Part shown: positions 1-8,139 of the stretch, one piece after another
How positions within the stretch are numbered: the first letter of the stretch is position 1
Layout of the letters: each line of letters starts with the position of its first letter
From: an uncultured Reyranella sp.
GTDB lineage: Bacteria; Pseudomonadota; Alphaproteobacteria; Reyranellales; Reyranellaceae
Length of the DNA stretch: 32,579 nucleotides
Assembly: GCA_937915145.1 (NCBI GenBank)
Contig: CALDNT010000055.1
Location: 1 to 32,579 of the forward strand
Reading direction: 5' to 3'
Notes under the pieces: generated by a model
What the model saw: only the letters and a program-made list of their open reading frames with translations
What the model was told of the DNA's origin: nothing
Databases searched by the model: none
Position numbers and translations under genes: made by a program

Positions 1-753
1 GGTGATCGCCTTGCCCGCCGGCGAACACAGCGCGGTCACGACGGCGGCGACATGGTGCGCGCCGATCTTCATTGCGCGTTCCTTGTAGGTTTTCTGTGCC
101 TCGTTGGCGGGCTGGATGATGTCCGTCACGCGGGTGCGCGCGAAGGGCGCAATGGCATTGGCCGTGATCTGCGCCCGCGCCAGATCCATGGCGGCGACGC
201 GGGTGAGGCCGAGCAAGCCGGCCTTGGCGCTGGCGTAGGCCGCCTGGCCGAGATTTCCGTAGAGCCCGGCCGAGGAGACGATGTTGACGATGCGGCCCCA
301 ATCGTAACCGTCTTTGCCGCCGCGGCCCGACTTGGACTGGTCGCGCATGACGCCCGACGCGGCATTGATCAGATAGAACGCGGCCGAGAGATTGGTGCGG
401 ATCACCGCATCCCAATCGCCAGGATCGGCGCGGAAGACGAAAGCGTCGCGCAGGATGGCGGCATTGTTCACGACGATGTCAATGCCGCCGAAATTCTTCA
501 CCGCCAGATCGACGAGTTGCTTGGCAACTCCGGGCGAGGCGACGCTCTCGCTGAAGGCGACGGCGCCATCGCCCAATGCCTTCGCCGTGTCGCGCGCCAC
601 GTTGGGGTCACCGCCTTCGCCTGCGATCGAGGCGCCGTTGTCGGCGACGATGACGTTTGCGCCTTCGGCCACGAGCGCTTCGGCGATGGCGCGGCCGATG
701 CCGCGGCCGGCGCCGGTGACGATCGCCACCCGTCCCTCGAGAAGGCCCGTCAT
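1..753 (-). CDS. SDR-family NAD(P)-dependent oxidoreductase (C-terminus cut by window edge)
   Basis: A classical short-chain dehydrogenase/reductase, expected to reduce a carbonyl or oxidise a hydroxyl group with NAD(P) in the cytoplasm. The 251 visible codons show the cofactor motif TGAGRGIG at residues 13-20, NNAA at 96-99, the catalytic Ser at 160/161, and YASAK giving Tyr173 and Lys177. An extra glycine-rich loop (about residues 138-150) precedes the Ser strand. The reading frame is still open at base 1, so the C-terminus lies outside the window. The ATG overlaps the stop of the upstream reductase by four bases (ATGA), which implies translational coupling. Substrate is not identifiable; the pairing with a ferredoxin-type reductase suggests a catabolic step acting on an oxygenated intermediate (inference). 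Confidence 0.92.
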   Translation of the reverse strand, partial: MTGLLEGRVAIVTGAGRGIGRAIAEALVAEGANVIVADNGASIAGEGGDPNVARDTAKALGDGAVAFSESVASPGVAKQLVDLAVKNFGGIDIVVNNAAILRDAFVFRADPGDWDAVIRTNLSAAFYLINAASGVMRDQSKSGRGGKDGYDWGRIVNIVSSAGLYGNLGQAAYASAKAGLLGLTRVAAMDLARAQITANAIAPFARTRVTDIIQPANEAQKTYKERAMKIGAHHVAAVVTALCSPAGKAIT

Positions 754-1787
754 AATTCCGCTCCCGTCTTCCTGTTGGCGCTGGCCATCTCCGCCGCCGT
801 GTAAAAGGCGTCGGCGTGGATATCGATCCGCCGCATGCCCCGGTGCTCGAACAGTTGCGTCGCGGCTTCGACCATGACCGGCGGTCCGGCGAGATAGGCT
901 TTGCAGCCGTCGACCTCGTCGAAGTCGGCAGCCACCGCCTCGTGAACCAGTCCACAGCGGTGGGTCATGCCGTCGCCATCGCTCAACACCGGAATGAAGT
1001 GGAGGTTCTTGTGCTTGGCCGTCAGAGCGGTGAAGTGATCGTGTAGGTAAAGGTCGCGTTCGCTACGGACCCCGAAGTAGCAATAGATATGCTGTGGCAG
1101 GTTCTTCTGCAGGGCGCGTTCGACGATCGCCTTGATCGGCGCCATGCCCGATCCACCGGCTACCGCGATGATCGGACCGCGGTGGGCTTCCCTGAGATGC
1201 GCGACGCCAAACGGTCCCTCGACCCGCACCCTGTCACCCACCTTGAGCCGTTCGGCGACATGGAGGCTGGTGGCGCCGCCTGCGGTGCGGCGAATGTGGA
1301 ACTCCAGGATCGGGTCGCCTGGCAGGTTGGCCATCGAATAGTCGCGCGGCGGACAGCCGTCGAAGGTGACGGAGGCGAACTGGCCGGCGGAGAAATCGAA
1401 AGGGCCGCCCGAAACGATTTCCAGGCGCACGCGCTTGATGTCGTGCGTGGCGTCGTCGAGTCCGACCACATTGCAGGCGAGCACGCGGCGGGGATGGACG
1501 ATCAGGTCATCCTCCTCGAGCCAGGCGACCTCGCATTCCCCCCAGGGCACGGCGCGGCATGCCAGGATCAGGCCACGCTCTTTCTCCTCGTCGGAGAGCG
1601 CGAACTCGGAATAGCCTTCCATCATCACCTCGCCATTGGCCAGATGTGACTTGCAGGCGCCGCAGTTGCCGGACTGGCAGCCGAACGGATAGGAGATGCC
1701 GGCGTCGAGAGCCGCCTCCAGGATGGTGGCGCCGGTCGGCACGTCGATGGTGCGGTCGGCTTGGGAGATGCGGACTTTGAAGCTCAT
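750..1787 (-). CDS. 2Fe-2S/FAD/NAD oxidoreductase (oxygenase electron-transfer component type)
   Basis: A 345-residue single-chain reductase that passes electrons from NAD(P)H through FAD to a 2Fe-2S centre. Residues 1-90 form a plant-type ferredoxin domain with Cys37, Cys42, Cys45 and Cys77. A ferredoxin-reductase module follows, with the FAD motif RDYS at 148-151 and the nicotinamide-binding GGSGMAP at 211-217. This domain order matches phenol/toluene monooxygenase reductases and the proteins often labelled CDP-6-deoxy-glucoseen reductase. No oxygenase subunit is visible nearby, so the electron acceptor is unknown. I chose the ATG at 1787 because the ferredoxin fold starts there; an in-frame ATG 13 codons upstream would run through the palindrome next to the MarR gene. 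It is the first visible gene of a pair with the SDR gene. Confidence 0.9.
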   Translation of the reverse strand: MSFKVRISQADRTIDVPTGATILEAALDAGISYPFGCQSGNCGACKSHLANGEVMMEGYSEFALSDEEKERGLILACRAVPWGECEVAWLEEDDLIVHPRRVLACNVVGLDDATHDIKRVRLEIVSGGPFDFSAGQFASVTFDGCPPRDYSMANLPGDPILEFHIRRTAGGATSLHVAERLKVGDRVRVEGPFGVAHLREAHRGPIIAVAGGSGMAPIKAIVERALQKNLPQHIYCYFGVRSERDLYLHDHFTALTAKHKNLHFIPVLSDGDGMTHRCGLVHEAVAADFDEVDGCKAYLAGPPVMVEAATQLFEHRGMRRIDIHADAFYTAAEMASANRKTGAEL

Positions 1788-1807
1788 CGGGAAATATCGG
1801 CGATAAT

Positions 1808-1826
1808 TTGTTTGATCCCCAAACAA
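1808..1826. promoter_or_regulatory. Probable MarR operator (inverted repeat)
   Basis: Perfect inverted repeat TTGTTTG-ATCCC-CAAACAA, 7-bp arms around a 5-bp spacer, in the 60-bp gap between the divergent reductase and MarR genes. MarR proteins commonly bind this kind of A/T-rich palindrome between themselves and a divergent target. A GATAAT hexamer at 1802-1807 just ahead could be the -10 of the MarR gene, so binding would repress it. The function is inferred from position. Confidence 0.65.
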
Positions 1827-1847
1827 TCTCCGTTTACCACTCGCGAC

Positions 1848-2336
1848 ATGGGTCGTCTACCCGCCAAGACTGCCTCTCCGGGCCTCGCCACGAAATTGGA
1901 TCGCGGCGTGTTGCCGACGTTGCTGGGCTATGTTCTGCGCCGCGCCCAGTCGGCGGTGTTTGCCAATTTCGCCTCCACCTTCGCGACTGCGGGTGCCGCT
2001 TTGACACCCGGAGAGTTCGGCCTGATGGTCCTCGTGGAACGCAACATCGGCCTCAGCCAGATGGCGCTGGCACGGGCGCTGGGTATCGATCGTTCGACCC
2101 TGGTGCCGATTCTCGATCGTCTGCAGGCGCGTGGCCTGCTGGTGCGGCGGCATTCGCCTACCGATGGACGTACCCATGCGTTGGCGCTGACACCGTCAGG
2201 GGGCAAGGCGCTTGCTCGTTTCACCCGTCTGGTCGGGGCACACGAAAAGCGCATAGCGTCCAGTCTTTCGACCGCCGAAATTCGCACACTCATACGATTG
2301 TTGGAAAAGGTGCGGGCCGACGCGCGTTCTGTATAG
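1848..2336 (+). CDS. MarR-family transcriptional regulator
   Basis: A 162-residue winged-helix DNA-binding protein, expected to act as a dimer and to release DNA when it binds a phenolic or other small ligand. A helical dimerisation segment (about 20-65) precedes the recognition module at about 69-117, with LSQMALARALGIDRSTL as helix-turn-helix and SPTDGRT as the wing with the family's Asp and Arg. A C-terminal helix completes the dimer interface. The ATG at 1848 is preferred over a longer frame that would run back across the palindrome and into the reductase gene. It diverges from the reductase/SDR pair, which is its likely target, and lies 25 bp ahead of a thioesterase gene that may be co-transcribed. 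The ligand is unknown. Confidence 0.9.
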   Translation: MGRLPAKTASPGLATKLDRGVLPTLLGYVLRRAQSAVFANFASTFATAGAALTPGEFGLMVLVERNIGLSQMALARALGIDRSTLVPILDRLQARGLLVRRHSPTDGRTHALALTPSGGKALARFTRLVGAHEKRIASSLSTAEIRTLIRLLEKVRADARSV

Positions 2337-2361
2337 TCCGGCCCGCGATGGCCCGTGCTCC

Positions 2362-2832
2362 ATGAATTCCGCTCATCCCGATTTCGGTCATATCGACGGT
2401 CAGTCGATGAACGACGCCGACATGGCGCGGTTGCTGCGGGCCAATTCGCCCGATCCGGTGAAGACGCTTCGCGGCGGGCTGATCGATGTTGATTCGGAAC
2501 GCGGCATCTGCCGGTTCCGGTTCGAGATCATAGCCGCCTTCTGTCATTCGAACGGTCGCATCTGCCAAGGCGGCTTCCTCACCGGTATGGTCGACACCGC
2601 GATGGCCCACGCGGCCATGGTAAAGGGCAAGCTGGCGGTGGCGGTGCCGACCCTCGAACTCAAGATCAGTTTCTTCGAAGCCATGGGGCCGGGCGTGGTG
2701 ATCGCCGAAGGCCGCGTAATGCGTTGGGGTAGCTCGGTCGGGTTCCTCGACGGCGACCTCAAGGACGAGAAGGGTCGCCTGATCGTTCATGCCACCTCGA
2801 CGATCAAGATCGTGCGCCCGAAGAAGACTTGA
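2362..2832 (+). CDS. PaaI-type hotdog-fold thioesterase
   Basis: A 156-residue single hotdog-domain protein expected to hydrolyse an acyl- or aryl-CoA thioester in the cytoplasm. The family signature is visible as CQGGFLTGMVDTA at residues 68-80, where the glycines precede the long helix and Asp78 takes the position of the PaaI catalytic acid. The remaining strands (EGRVMRWG, HATSTIKI) fit the fold. It follows the MarR gene by 25 bp on the same strand, so it may belong to the same CoA-linked catabolic regulon. Its last 29 bases overlap the end of the convergent PNPOx-like gene. Substrate cannot be read from the sequence. Confidence 0.87.
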   Translation: MNSAHPDFGHIDGQSMNDADMARLLRANSPDPVKTLRGGLIDVDSERGICRFRFEIIAAFCHSNGRICQGGFLTGMVDTAMAHAAMVKGKLAVAVPTLELKISFFEAMGPGVVIAEGRVMRWGSSVGFLDGDLKDEKGRLIVHATSTIKIVRPKKT

Positions 2833-3409
2833 GCCGTCCGACTTCGCTTTCCAGTTCCTTGATCCGCTGCGTGAGCTGATCGATGGCCGGCGCGATCTCG
2901 GCTTCGCTGTAGCGTTGCACGATGTGCTGGCGGCAGTTGATGTCCCACGCCTCGATCGTGAAGATGATCGCGCGCTCGGGTCGTGCCTTGTAAGCCGGGT
3001 CGACCAGCCGCTCCATCAATTCGAGATCGCCTTCGACCGCGCGCGCGCGGCCCCACAGCTTCAGCCGCTGTTGGGTCGCAAAATGCGGTACGAAGATGTG
3101 GGCGCGGTCGTTTTCCCTGAGATGTCCGAGCGAAATGTACTGCCGGTTACCGGCAAAATCGGCGAACGCGAGCATGTGGCTGCCGATCGGCTTGAGGAAA
3201 CCCGCAGGTCCGCCGCGGTGCTGGACATAGGGGCGCCCGTCGGCGCTCGCGGTCGCGAAAAAGAAGGTGTCGATGGCGGTGAGGAATTGCCGCAGATCCT
3301 CGGTAATCTCCGATTTCCAGTCGCGGCCCTCGAACGCAGCCCGCGACCCAAGACGGATCTGCTCGGCCTTGACGGCCGGCGAGAACAGCACGTCTTCGGG
3401 CCCCTTCAC
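2804..3409 (-). CDS. Pyridoxamine 5'-phosphate oxidase-fold (flavin-binding) protein
   Basis: A 201-residue protein of the PNPOx-like split-barrel family, which usually binds FMN or a related cofactor. Residues 45-75 contain the typical core (FFFATASADGRPYVQHRGG) and a further strand AFADFAGNRQYIS. The last ~30 residues are a charged heptad-like tail (QLTQRIKELESEV), probably a short coiled coil. The start is a GTG at 3409, preceded about seven bases upstream by a strong GGAGG site; no ATG fits. It lies 16 bp after the DUF815 ATPase and is probably co-transcribed with it. True pyridoxamine oxidase activity is unlikely for this subgroup; a flavin-dependent reductase or cofactor-binding role is equally possible. 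Confidence 0.85.
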   Translation of the reverse strand: MKGPEDVLFSPAVKAEQIRLGSRAAFEGRDWKSEITEDLRQFLTAIDTFFFATASADGRPYVQHRGGPAGFLKPIGSHMLAFADFAGNRQYISLGHLRENDRAHIFVPHFATQQRLKLWGRARAVEGDLELMERLVDPAYKARPERAIIFTIEAWDINCRQHIVQRYSEAEIAPAIDQLTQRIKELESEVGRLKSSSGARS

Positions 3410-3425
3410 CGCCGCTCCTCCAAAG

Positions 3426-4292
3426 TTAGTCCAGTTTCTTGCCGAGCTGGCCCGCCACTTCCTGGATGAACTGCCAGGCCACGCGGCCCGAGCGGGAGCC
3501 GCGCGTGACCGACCACTCGATCGCCTGCTTGCGCAATCCCTCGGCCGGAACGCTGAGCCTGTAGTGGGCGGCATAGCCCTCGATCATCGCAAAGAACGTG
3601 TCCTGATCGGCATTGTGGAAGCCCAGCCATAGTCCGAACCGGTCCGACAGCGAGACCTTTTCCTCGACCGCCTCCGATGGATTGATCGCCGTGGAGCGTT
3701 CGTTCTCGATCATGTCGCGCGGCATCAGATGGCGGCGATTGGAGGTGGCGTAAAAAACCACGTTCTCCGGCCGGCCCTCGATGCCGCCCTCGAGCACGGC
3801 TTTCAGCGACTTGTAGGCGGCGTCCTGGCCATCGAAGGAGAGGTCGTCGCAGAACACCAGAAAGCGGCGCGCCGAATCCCGGATCCGCGAGAGCAGAGAC
3901 GGCAGGGACGGGATGTCCTCGCGATGGATCTCGACCAGCGCCAGCGGCCCCGGTGGTCCGCCGAGCTCGCCGTTCACATGGGCATGGACGGCCTTGACGA
4001 TCGAGCTTTTGCCGGCACCGCGCGAGCCCCACAGCAGCGCGTTGTTTGCCGGCAGGCCCTTGGCGAACCGGCGTGTGTTCTCGAGCAGGGTCTCCTTCTG
4101 GCGGTCGATGCCCATCAGGAGGTCGAGATTGACCCGGTTCACCTTGGCTACGGCCTCGAGCCGGTGGCCGGCGGCGTGCCAGACATAGGCCTCGGCCGAG
4201 GAGATGTCGGCGCTGGGCGGGGCAGGCGGAGCCAGCCGGTCGAGCGCTTCGGCAATACGTGAAAGTGTCGCTTTAAGGTCTTGATCCATCAT
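3426..4292 (-). CDS. DUF815-family P-loop ATPase
   Basis: A 288-residue AAA-like ATPase of the DUF815 family (PF05673), whose cellular role is not established. The Walker A motif GSRGAGKSS is at residues 89-97 and Walker B FLVFCDDLSF at 144-153. A sensor-1-like YATSN follows at 181-185 and an Arg-rich segment (RDMIENERS) after it. An N-terminal helical region precedes the ATPase core. Two consecutive ATG codons (4290-4292 and 4287-4289) are possible starts; the longer is listed. It diverges from yajC with 113 bp between the start codons, and a PNPOx-like gene follows 16 bp downstream. Confidence 0.9.
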   Translation of the reverse strand: MMDQDLKATLSRIAEALDRLAPPAPPSADISSAEAYVWHAAGHRLEAVAKVNRVNLDLLMGIDRQKETLLENTRRFAKGLPANNALLWGSRGAGKSSIVKAVHAHVNGELGGPPGPLALVEIHREDIPSLPSLLSRIRDSARRFLVFCDDLSFDGQDAAYKSLKAVLEGGIEGRPENVVFYATSNRRHLMPRDMIENERSTAINPSEAVEEKVSLSDRFGLWLGFHNADQDTFFAMIEGYAAHYRLSVPAEGLRKQAIEWSVTRGSRSGRVAWQFIQEVAGQLGKKLD

Positions 4293-4337
4293 TGCCGGCC
4301 GCGAGAAAGGGGGCGACCTTATCGTCCCGCGCTTGCA

Positions 4338-4365
4338 TTGCAAAGCGGGCACGGGCCGCTATAGT
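4338..4365 (+). promoter_or_regulatory. Putative sigma-70-type promoter of the yajC-secDF operon
   Basis: TTGCAA at 4338-4343 and TATAGT at 4360-4365 are separated by 16 bp, in the gap between the divergent DUF815 gene and yajC. The predicted start near 4372 leaves a leader of about 34 bases containing an AGGAGC ribosome site at 4395-4400. This is the only good -35/-10 pair in the gap. It is seen by eye, not tested. Confidence 0.6.
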
Positions 4366-4405
4366 CCGCGCGCTTTTTCGACGGCCGGAAGATCAGGAGC
4401 AGAAG

Positions 4406-4828
4406 ATGTTAATTTCCCCAGCGTGGGCACAGGCGACGGGCGGCGGCAGCGGGGATTTCCTCGTCCAGTTGTTCCCCCTGATCCTCATCTTTGTCGTGTT
4501 CTATTTCCTGCTGATTCGCCCGCAGCAGGCCAAGGCTAAGGCCCAACGCGAGATGCTGTCCGGGGTCAAGCGCGGCGACCGTATCGTCACCGGCGGCGGC
4601 ATTATCGGCCTGGTCACCAAGGTGATCTCCGACAACGAGCTGCAGGTGGAACTTGCAGATGGCCTGCGGGTCCGAATCGTCAAGCAGACCATCACCGACA
4701 TTCTGACTCGCGGCGAATCGGTGCGCGGCGCCAAGGATTCCGACGAGGATGACAAGCCGATGCTGCCGCCCCCGCCTCCGGCGACGGAACGAAAGAGCCT
4801 GCTCGGCGGCCTGTTCGGCAGGAAATAG
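4406..4828 (+). CDS. yajC: Preprotein translocase subunit YajC
   Basis: YajC is the small single-span partner of SecD and SecF in the inner-membrane complex that assists Sec-dependent export. The 140-residue product begins with a short periplasmic stretch, then one transmembrane helix (about residues 18-39, rich in F, L, V) ending in the family signature LLIRPQQ. The cytoplasmic core contains GDRIVTGGGIIG, typical of YajC. The C-terminus carries an acidic patch and a run of six prolines, longer than in the E. coli protein (110 aa). The ATG is set by an AGGAGC site five bases upstream. It is followed 30 bp later by secD and is first in the operon. Confidence 0.96.
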   Translation: MLISPAWAQATGGGSGDFLVQLFPLILIFVVFYFLLIRPQQAKAKAQREMLSGVKRGDRIVTGGGIIGLVTKVISDNELQVELADGLRVRIVKQTITDILTRGESVRGAKDSDEDDKPMLPPPPPATERKSLLGGLFGRK

Positions 4829-4858
4829 CCGGATCGCGAAGAACTGAAGTAGGTCGGG

Positions 4859-6529
4859 ATGCTCAATCTTCCGCGCTGGCAGACCATCGTCATCATCGCC
4901 ATCACGGTGCTGTCGGGACTGTTCGCACTGCCCAATCTGCTGCCTGCCAGCGCTCTCGACGTGCTGCCGGGCTGGTACGCGCAAAGCCGGATCAATCTCG
5001 GCCTCGACCTGCGCGGCGGAGCCCATTTCCTGCTGGAAGTCGACCTGCGCAGCGTCCTGAACGAGCGTCTGACCAACCTCTCCGATTCGGTCCGAGCTGA
5101 CCTACGCAAGCAGCAGGTCGGCTTCAAGGACGTGAATGTCGAGGCCGGCCGCGCGGTGGTCGTCACGTTGCGCGACGAAGCGCAGCGCGCCAAGGCGATC
5201 GAGGGAATCCGCGCGCTCGATCCGTCGCTTGCGGTATCGGGAGCCGGCGACACGATCCGTATCGCCTATTCAGAGCAGGAGCTGTTCCGCCGGAAGCGGG
5301 AAGTGATCGATCAATCGATCGAGATCTTGCGCCGCCGCGTTGATGAGACCGGCACGATCGAGCCGACCATCGTACGCCAGGGCGACGAACGCATCCTGTT
5401 GCAGGTGCCGGGCATCAAGGACACTTCCGACCTCAAGCGCAAGATCAACCAGACCGCCAAGCTCGCGTTTCATCTCGTGAACGAGGACGTGGCGGCGGCC
5501 GGCCAGAACATTCCGGCGGCGCTGCCGCCCACCACCTACCTGGTGCCGACGCGCGAAGGCATGCAGGACCTGCGGCGCGCCAATCCCACTGCGTTCGAGG
5601 AAATCCAGAGCGCCAACCCGCGACTGACGCCGGAGCAGATCTGCCGGCGCTACCAGCCGCAGTGCCTGCCGGTGCTGAAGCGCGTGGTCGTTGGCGGCGA
5701 GGATCTCGATGACTCGAGGGCGACCTTCGAGCAACAGCAGGGCGGTCGCCCGATCATCAGTTTCACCTTCAACTCGGTGGGCGGCCGTGCCTTCTGCGCC
5801 GCCACGCGGGCCAACATCGGCAAGCGGTTGGCCATTCAGCTCGATGGCGAGATCATCAGCGCTCCGGTGGTGCAAAGCGCGATCTGCGGCGGTAGTGGCA
5901 TCATCACCGGCAGCTTCACCACGCAGCAGACCCAGGAGCAGGCGCTGTTGTTGCGGTCGGGCGCCCTGCCGGCGACACTCACCATCATCGAGGAGCGTAC
6001 CGTTGGCGCCGACCTCGGTGCAGATGCCATCCGGGCTGGCACCATCGCCGCTCTGCTCGGAACGGCGCTGGTCGCCGTCTTCATGCTGGTTGCCTATGGC
6101 CCGGTGTTCGGCGGTTTCGCCAACCTCGCCATGCTGGTCAATCTGCTCATGGTATTCGCCGGCATGTCGATCCTTGGCGCATCACTTACCCTGCCGGGCA
6201 TCGCCGGCCTGGTGTTGACGGTCGGCATGGCCGTCGATTCCAACGTGCTGATCTACGAGCGCGTGCGCGAGGAAAAGGCGCTCGGTCGCTCGGCATTCAG
6301 CTCCATCGCCACCGGCTATGAGCGCGCCATGTCGGCGATCATCGACGCCAACCTCACGACCCTGATCGCGGCTGTCCTGCTGTTCGGCTTCGGCTCGGGG
6401 CCGATCCGTGGTTTCGCAACCACGCTGTCCCTGGGCCTGCTGACGTCGATGTTCAGCTCGACGATCTTCACCCGCATGGTGCTCTCGGTTTGGGTGCGCT
6501 GGCGGCGTCCCACCGAACTTGTGATCTGA
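4859..6529 (+). CDS. secD: Protein translocase subunit SecD
   Basis: SecD is an RND-type membrane protein that, with SecF, uses the proton gradient to pull exported proteins through SecYEG. The 556-residue product has an N-terminal membrane helix (about 8-29), the conserved LGLDLRGG at 47-54, a large periplasmic P1 region, and five C-terminal membrane helices from about 390 onward, with the signature VDSNVLIYERVREE. The P1 region carries four cysteines (262, 269, 313, 343), an even number that could form disulfides outside the cytoplasm (inference). A GTCGGG stretch just before the ATG at 4859 is a modest ribosome site. The next gene, secF, begins 9 bp after the stop. Confidence 0.97.
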   Translation: MLNLPRWQTIVIIAITVLSGLFALPNLLPASALDVLPGWYAQSRINLGLDLRGGAHFLLEVDLRSVLNERLTNLSDSVRADLRKQQVGFKDVNVEAGRAVVVTLRDEAQRAKAIEGIRALDPSLAVSGAGDTIRIAYSEQELFRRKREVIDQSIEILRRRVDETGTIEPTIVRQGDERILLQVPGIKDTSDLKRKINQTAKLAFHLVNEDVAAAGQNIPAALPPTTYLVPTREGMQDLRRANPTAFEEIQSANPRLTPEQICRRYQPQCLPVLKRVVVGGEDLDDSRATFEQQQGGRPIISFTFNSVGGRAFCAATRANIGKRLAIQLDGEIISAPVVQSAICGGSGIITGSFTTQQTQEQALLLRSGALPATLTIIEERTVGADLGADAIRAGTIAALLGTALVAVFMLVAYGPVFGGFANLAMLVNLLMVFAGMSILGASLTLPGIAGLVLTVGMAVDSNVLIYERVREEKALGRSAFSSIATGYERAMSAIIDANLTTLIAAVLLFGFGSGPIRGFATTLSLGLLTSMFSSTIFTRMVLSVWVRWRRPTELVI

Positions 6530-6538
6530 GGCGCCGTC

Positions 6539-7714
6539 ATGTGGAAGCCCGTTCACCTGTTCGCGTTCAAGAAGAAGTTCGACTTCCTCGGTCAGCGCAA
6601 GGCGGCGCTCATCCTGTCAACGCTGATCAACGTCGTGTCCATCCTCGGCATGGTTTTCGTCGGGCTCAATTTCGGCATCGATTTCAGGGGAGGCATTGCC
6701 ATCCAGGCGCGTGCCAAGCAGGGCCCGGCCCAGCTTGATGCGTTGCGCGCCACGGTGGGAGCGCTTGGAGTCGGCGAAGTGGCTCTGCAGGAGTTCGGTG
6801 ACCCGAGTACCGTGCTGATCCGGGTTCAACGCCAGGACGGCGACGCGCGGTGCGTGGCCGGGGCGCAACGGGTGATGACCAATCGGGCAGGCGCCGGGTG
6901 GCAGGTCAAGCCGGGGCCGGCCGGTTCCGGTGACGTGGAGCTCACCGCGCCAGCGGCGCTCGATGGCGGCAGTTGGCGCGACGCGGTGAGCCGCATCGGG
7001 CTCACCCTCGTCGAACGCCAGTTGCCGCGCGGTGCGACGCCTACGACCAAGGTCGAGATGACGCCTGAGCAGCGCGCCGAATGGTGCCAGCAGGTGGCGA
7101 TCAAGCTGGTTGAGGACGCGATCGGCGCCAACTACGAGATTCGTGGTACCGAAGCGGTCGGCCCCAAGATCGGCGACGAGCTGATGCAGAGCGGCATCTG
7201 GGCGGTGCTCGCGACCATGGCGGCGATCGTGCTCTATGTCTGGTTCCGGTACGAATGGCAGTTCGGTGTCGGTGCCCTGATCGCCATGCTGCACGACGTG
7301 ATCTCGACGCTCGGTATCTTCGTGTTGCTGCAGCTGGATTTCAGCCTGACTGCGCTTGCCGCCGTGTTGACCATCGCCGGTTACTCGATCAACGACACGG
7401 TCGTGATCTTCGACCGCGTGCGCGAGAACATGCGGCGATACAAGAAGCTCAGCCTGGTCGATTTGCTCAACCTCAGCATCAACGAGACGCTGTCGCGCAC
7501 CTTGATGACCTCGGGCACGGTGTTCGTGGCGGTGTCGGCGCTGGTCCTGTTCGGCGGCCCGGTGCTCTACAGCTTCTCGGTTGCCATGCTGTGGGGCGTC
7601 ATCGTCGGCACCTACTCGTCGGTCTGGATTGCCTGCGCAGCTCTGGTCTATCTGAAACTGCGCCCCGACCAGCTGCGGCCGGCCGATGACGAGGCGGTCA
7701 AGGCCAAGGCGTGA
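6539..7714 (+). CDS. secF: Protein translocase subunit SecF
   Basis: SecF pairs with SecD to form the proton-driven export accessory pump. The 391-residue product has a first membrane helix at about 24-43, the signature GIDFRGG at 46-52, a periplasmic domain, and five more membrane helices from about 218, including the conserved INDTVVIFDRVREN. It is longer than many SecF proteins (about 300-325 residues); the extra length lies in the periplasmic domain at roughly 90-180, which also holds two cysteines (105 and 183). The final TGA overlaps the GTG start of the next gene by four bases, so the Mth938-like gene is translationally coupled to secF. Confidence 0.97.
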   Translation: MWKPVHLFAFKKKFDFLGQRKAALILSTLINVVSILGMVFVGLNFGIDFRGGIAIQARAKQGPAQLDALRATVGALGVGEVALQEFGDPSTVLIRVQRQDGDARCVAGAQRVMTNRAGAGWQVKPGPAGSGDVELTAPAALDGGSWRDAVSRIGLTLVERQLPRGATPTTKVEMTPEQRAEWCQQVAIKLVEDAIGANYEIRGTEAVGPKIGDELMQSGIWAVLATMAAIVLYVWFRYEWQFGVGALIAMLHDVISTLGIFVLLQLDFSLTALAAVLTIAGYSINDTVVIFDRVRENMRRYKKLSLVDLLNLSINETLSRTLMTSGTVFVAVSALVLFGGPVLYSFSVAMLWGVIVGTYSSVWIACAALVYLKLRPDQLRPADDEAVKAKA

Positions 7715-8130
7715 TCCCGCCGCGCCCCGGCACTGGCGGCGGGCCGCCCGGCGACAAGACCCTGCCGGCGCCGGACCCGGCTCAGGTCCAGGTCATCCGG
7801 AGCTACGGTCCCGGCCGGTTCCTGATCAGCGATCGCGAATGGCACTCCCCGGTGCTCGTGACTCCGACTGGCACCACCGCCTGGAACGTTACCCGCGCCG
7901 AGGACCTGTCGCTGGAGGGGCTTGCAACGCTGAAGGTAGCGCCGACACCGACCGAGCTCCTGGTGCTGGGCTGCGGCGCGCGCGCCATCTTCGTGCCGCC
8001 GGACCTTCGTGCGGTGCTGAAGGCCGCGGGCCTCGCGCTCGAAGTCGTCGACACCGGTTCGGCCTGCCGGATCTACAATGTCCTGCTGGCCGAGAGCCGG
8101 CGGGTAGCGGCGGCGCTGATTCCGCTGTAG
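7711..8130 (+). CDS. Mth938/DUF498-family protein (NDUFAF3-like)
   Basis: A 139-residue cytoplasmic protein of the Mth938-like family (PF04430), a compact alpha/beta fold. The family includes mitochondrial NDUFAF3, a complex I assembly factor. Recognisable segments are IRSYGPGRFLI (about 29-39), a strand-turn with WNV, the LLVLGCGAR loop (about 83-91) and the helix before STGSAC-type DTGSACRIYN. The start is a GTG overlapping the secF stop (GTGA). Linkage of this family to secD/secF is widespread in Alphaproteobacteria, and a role in membrane-protein assembly is suspected from that; the biochemical function in bacteria is not known. Confidence 0.9.
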   Translation: MIPPRPGTGGGPPGDKTLPAPDPAQVQVIRSYGPGRFLISDREWHSPVLVTPTGTTAWNVTRAEDLSLEGLATLKVAPTPTELLVLGCGARAIFVPPDLRAVLKAAGLALEVVDTGSACRIYNVLLAESRRVAAALIPL

Positions 8131-8139
8131 CCAACGGTC

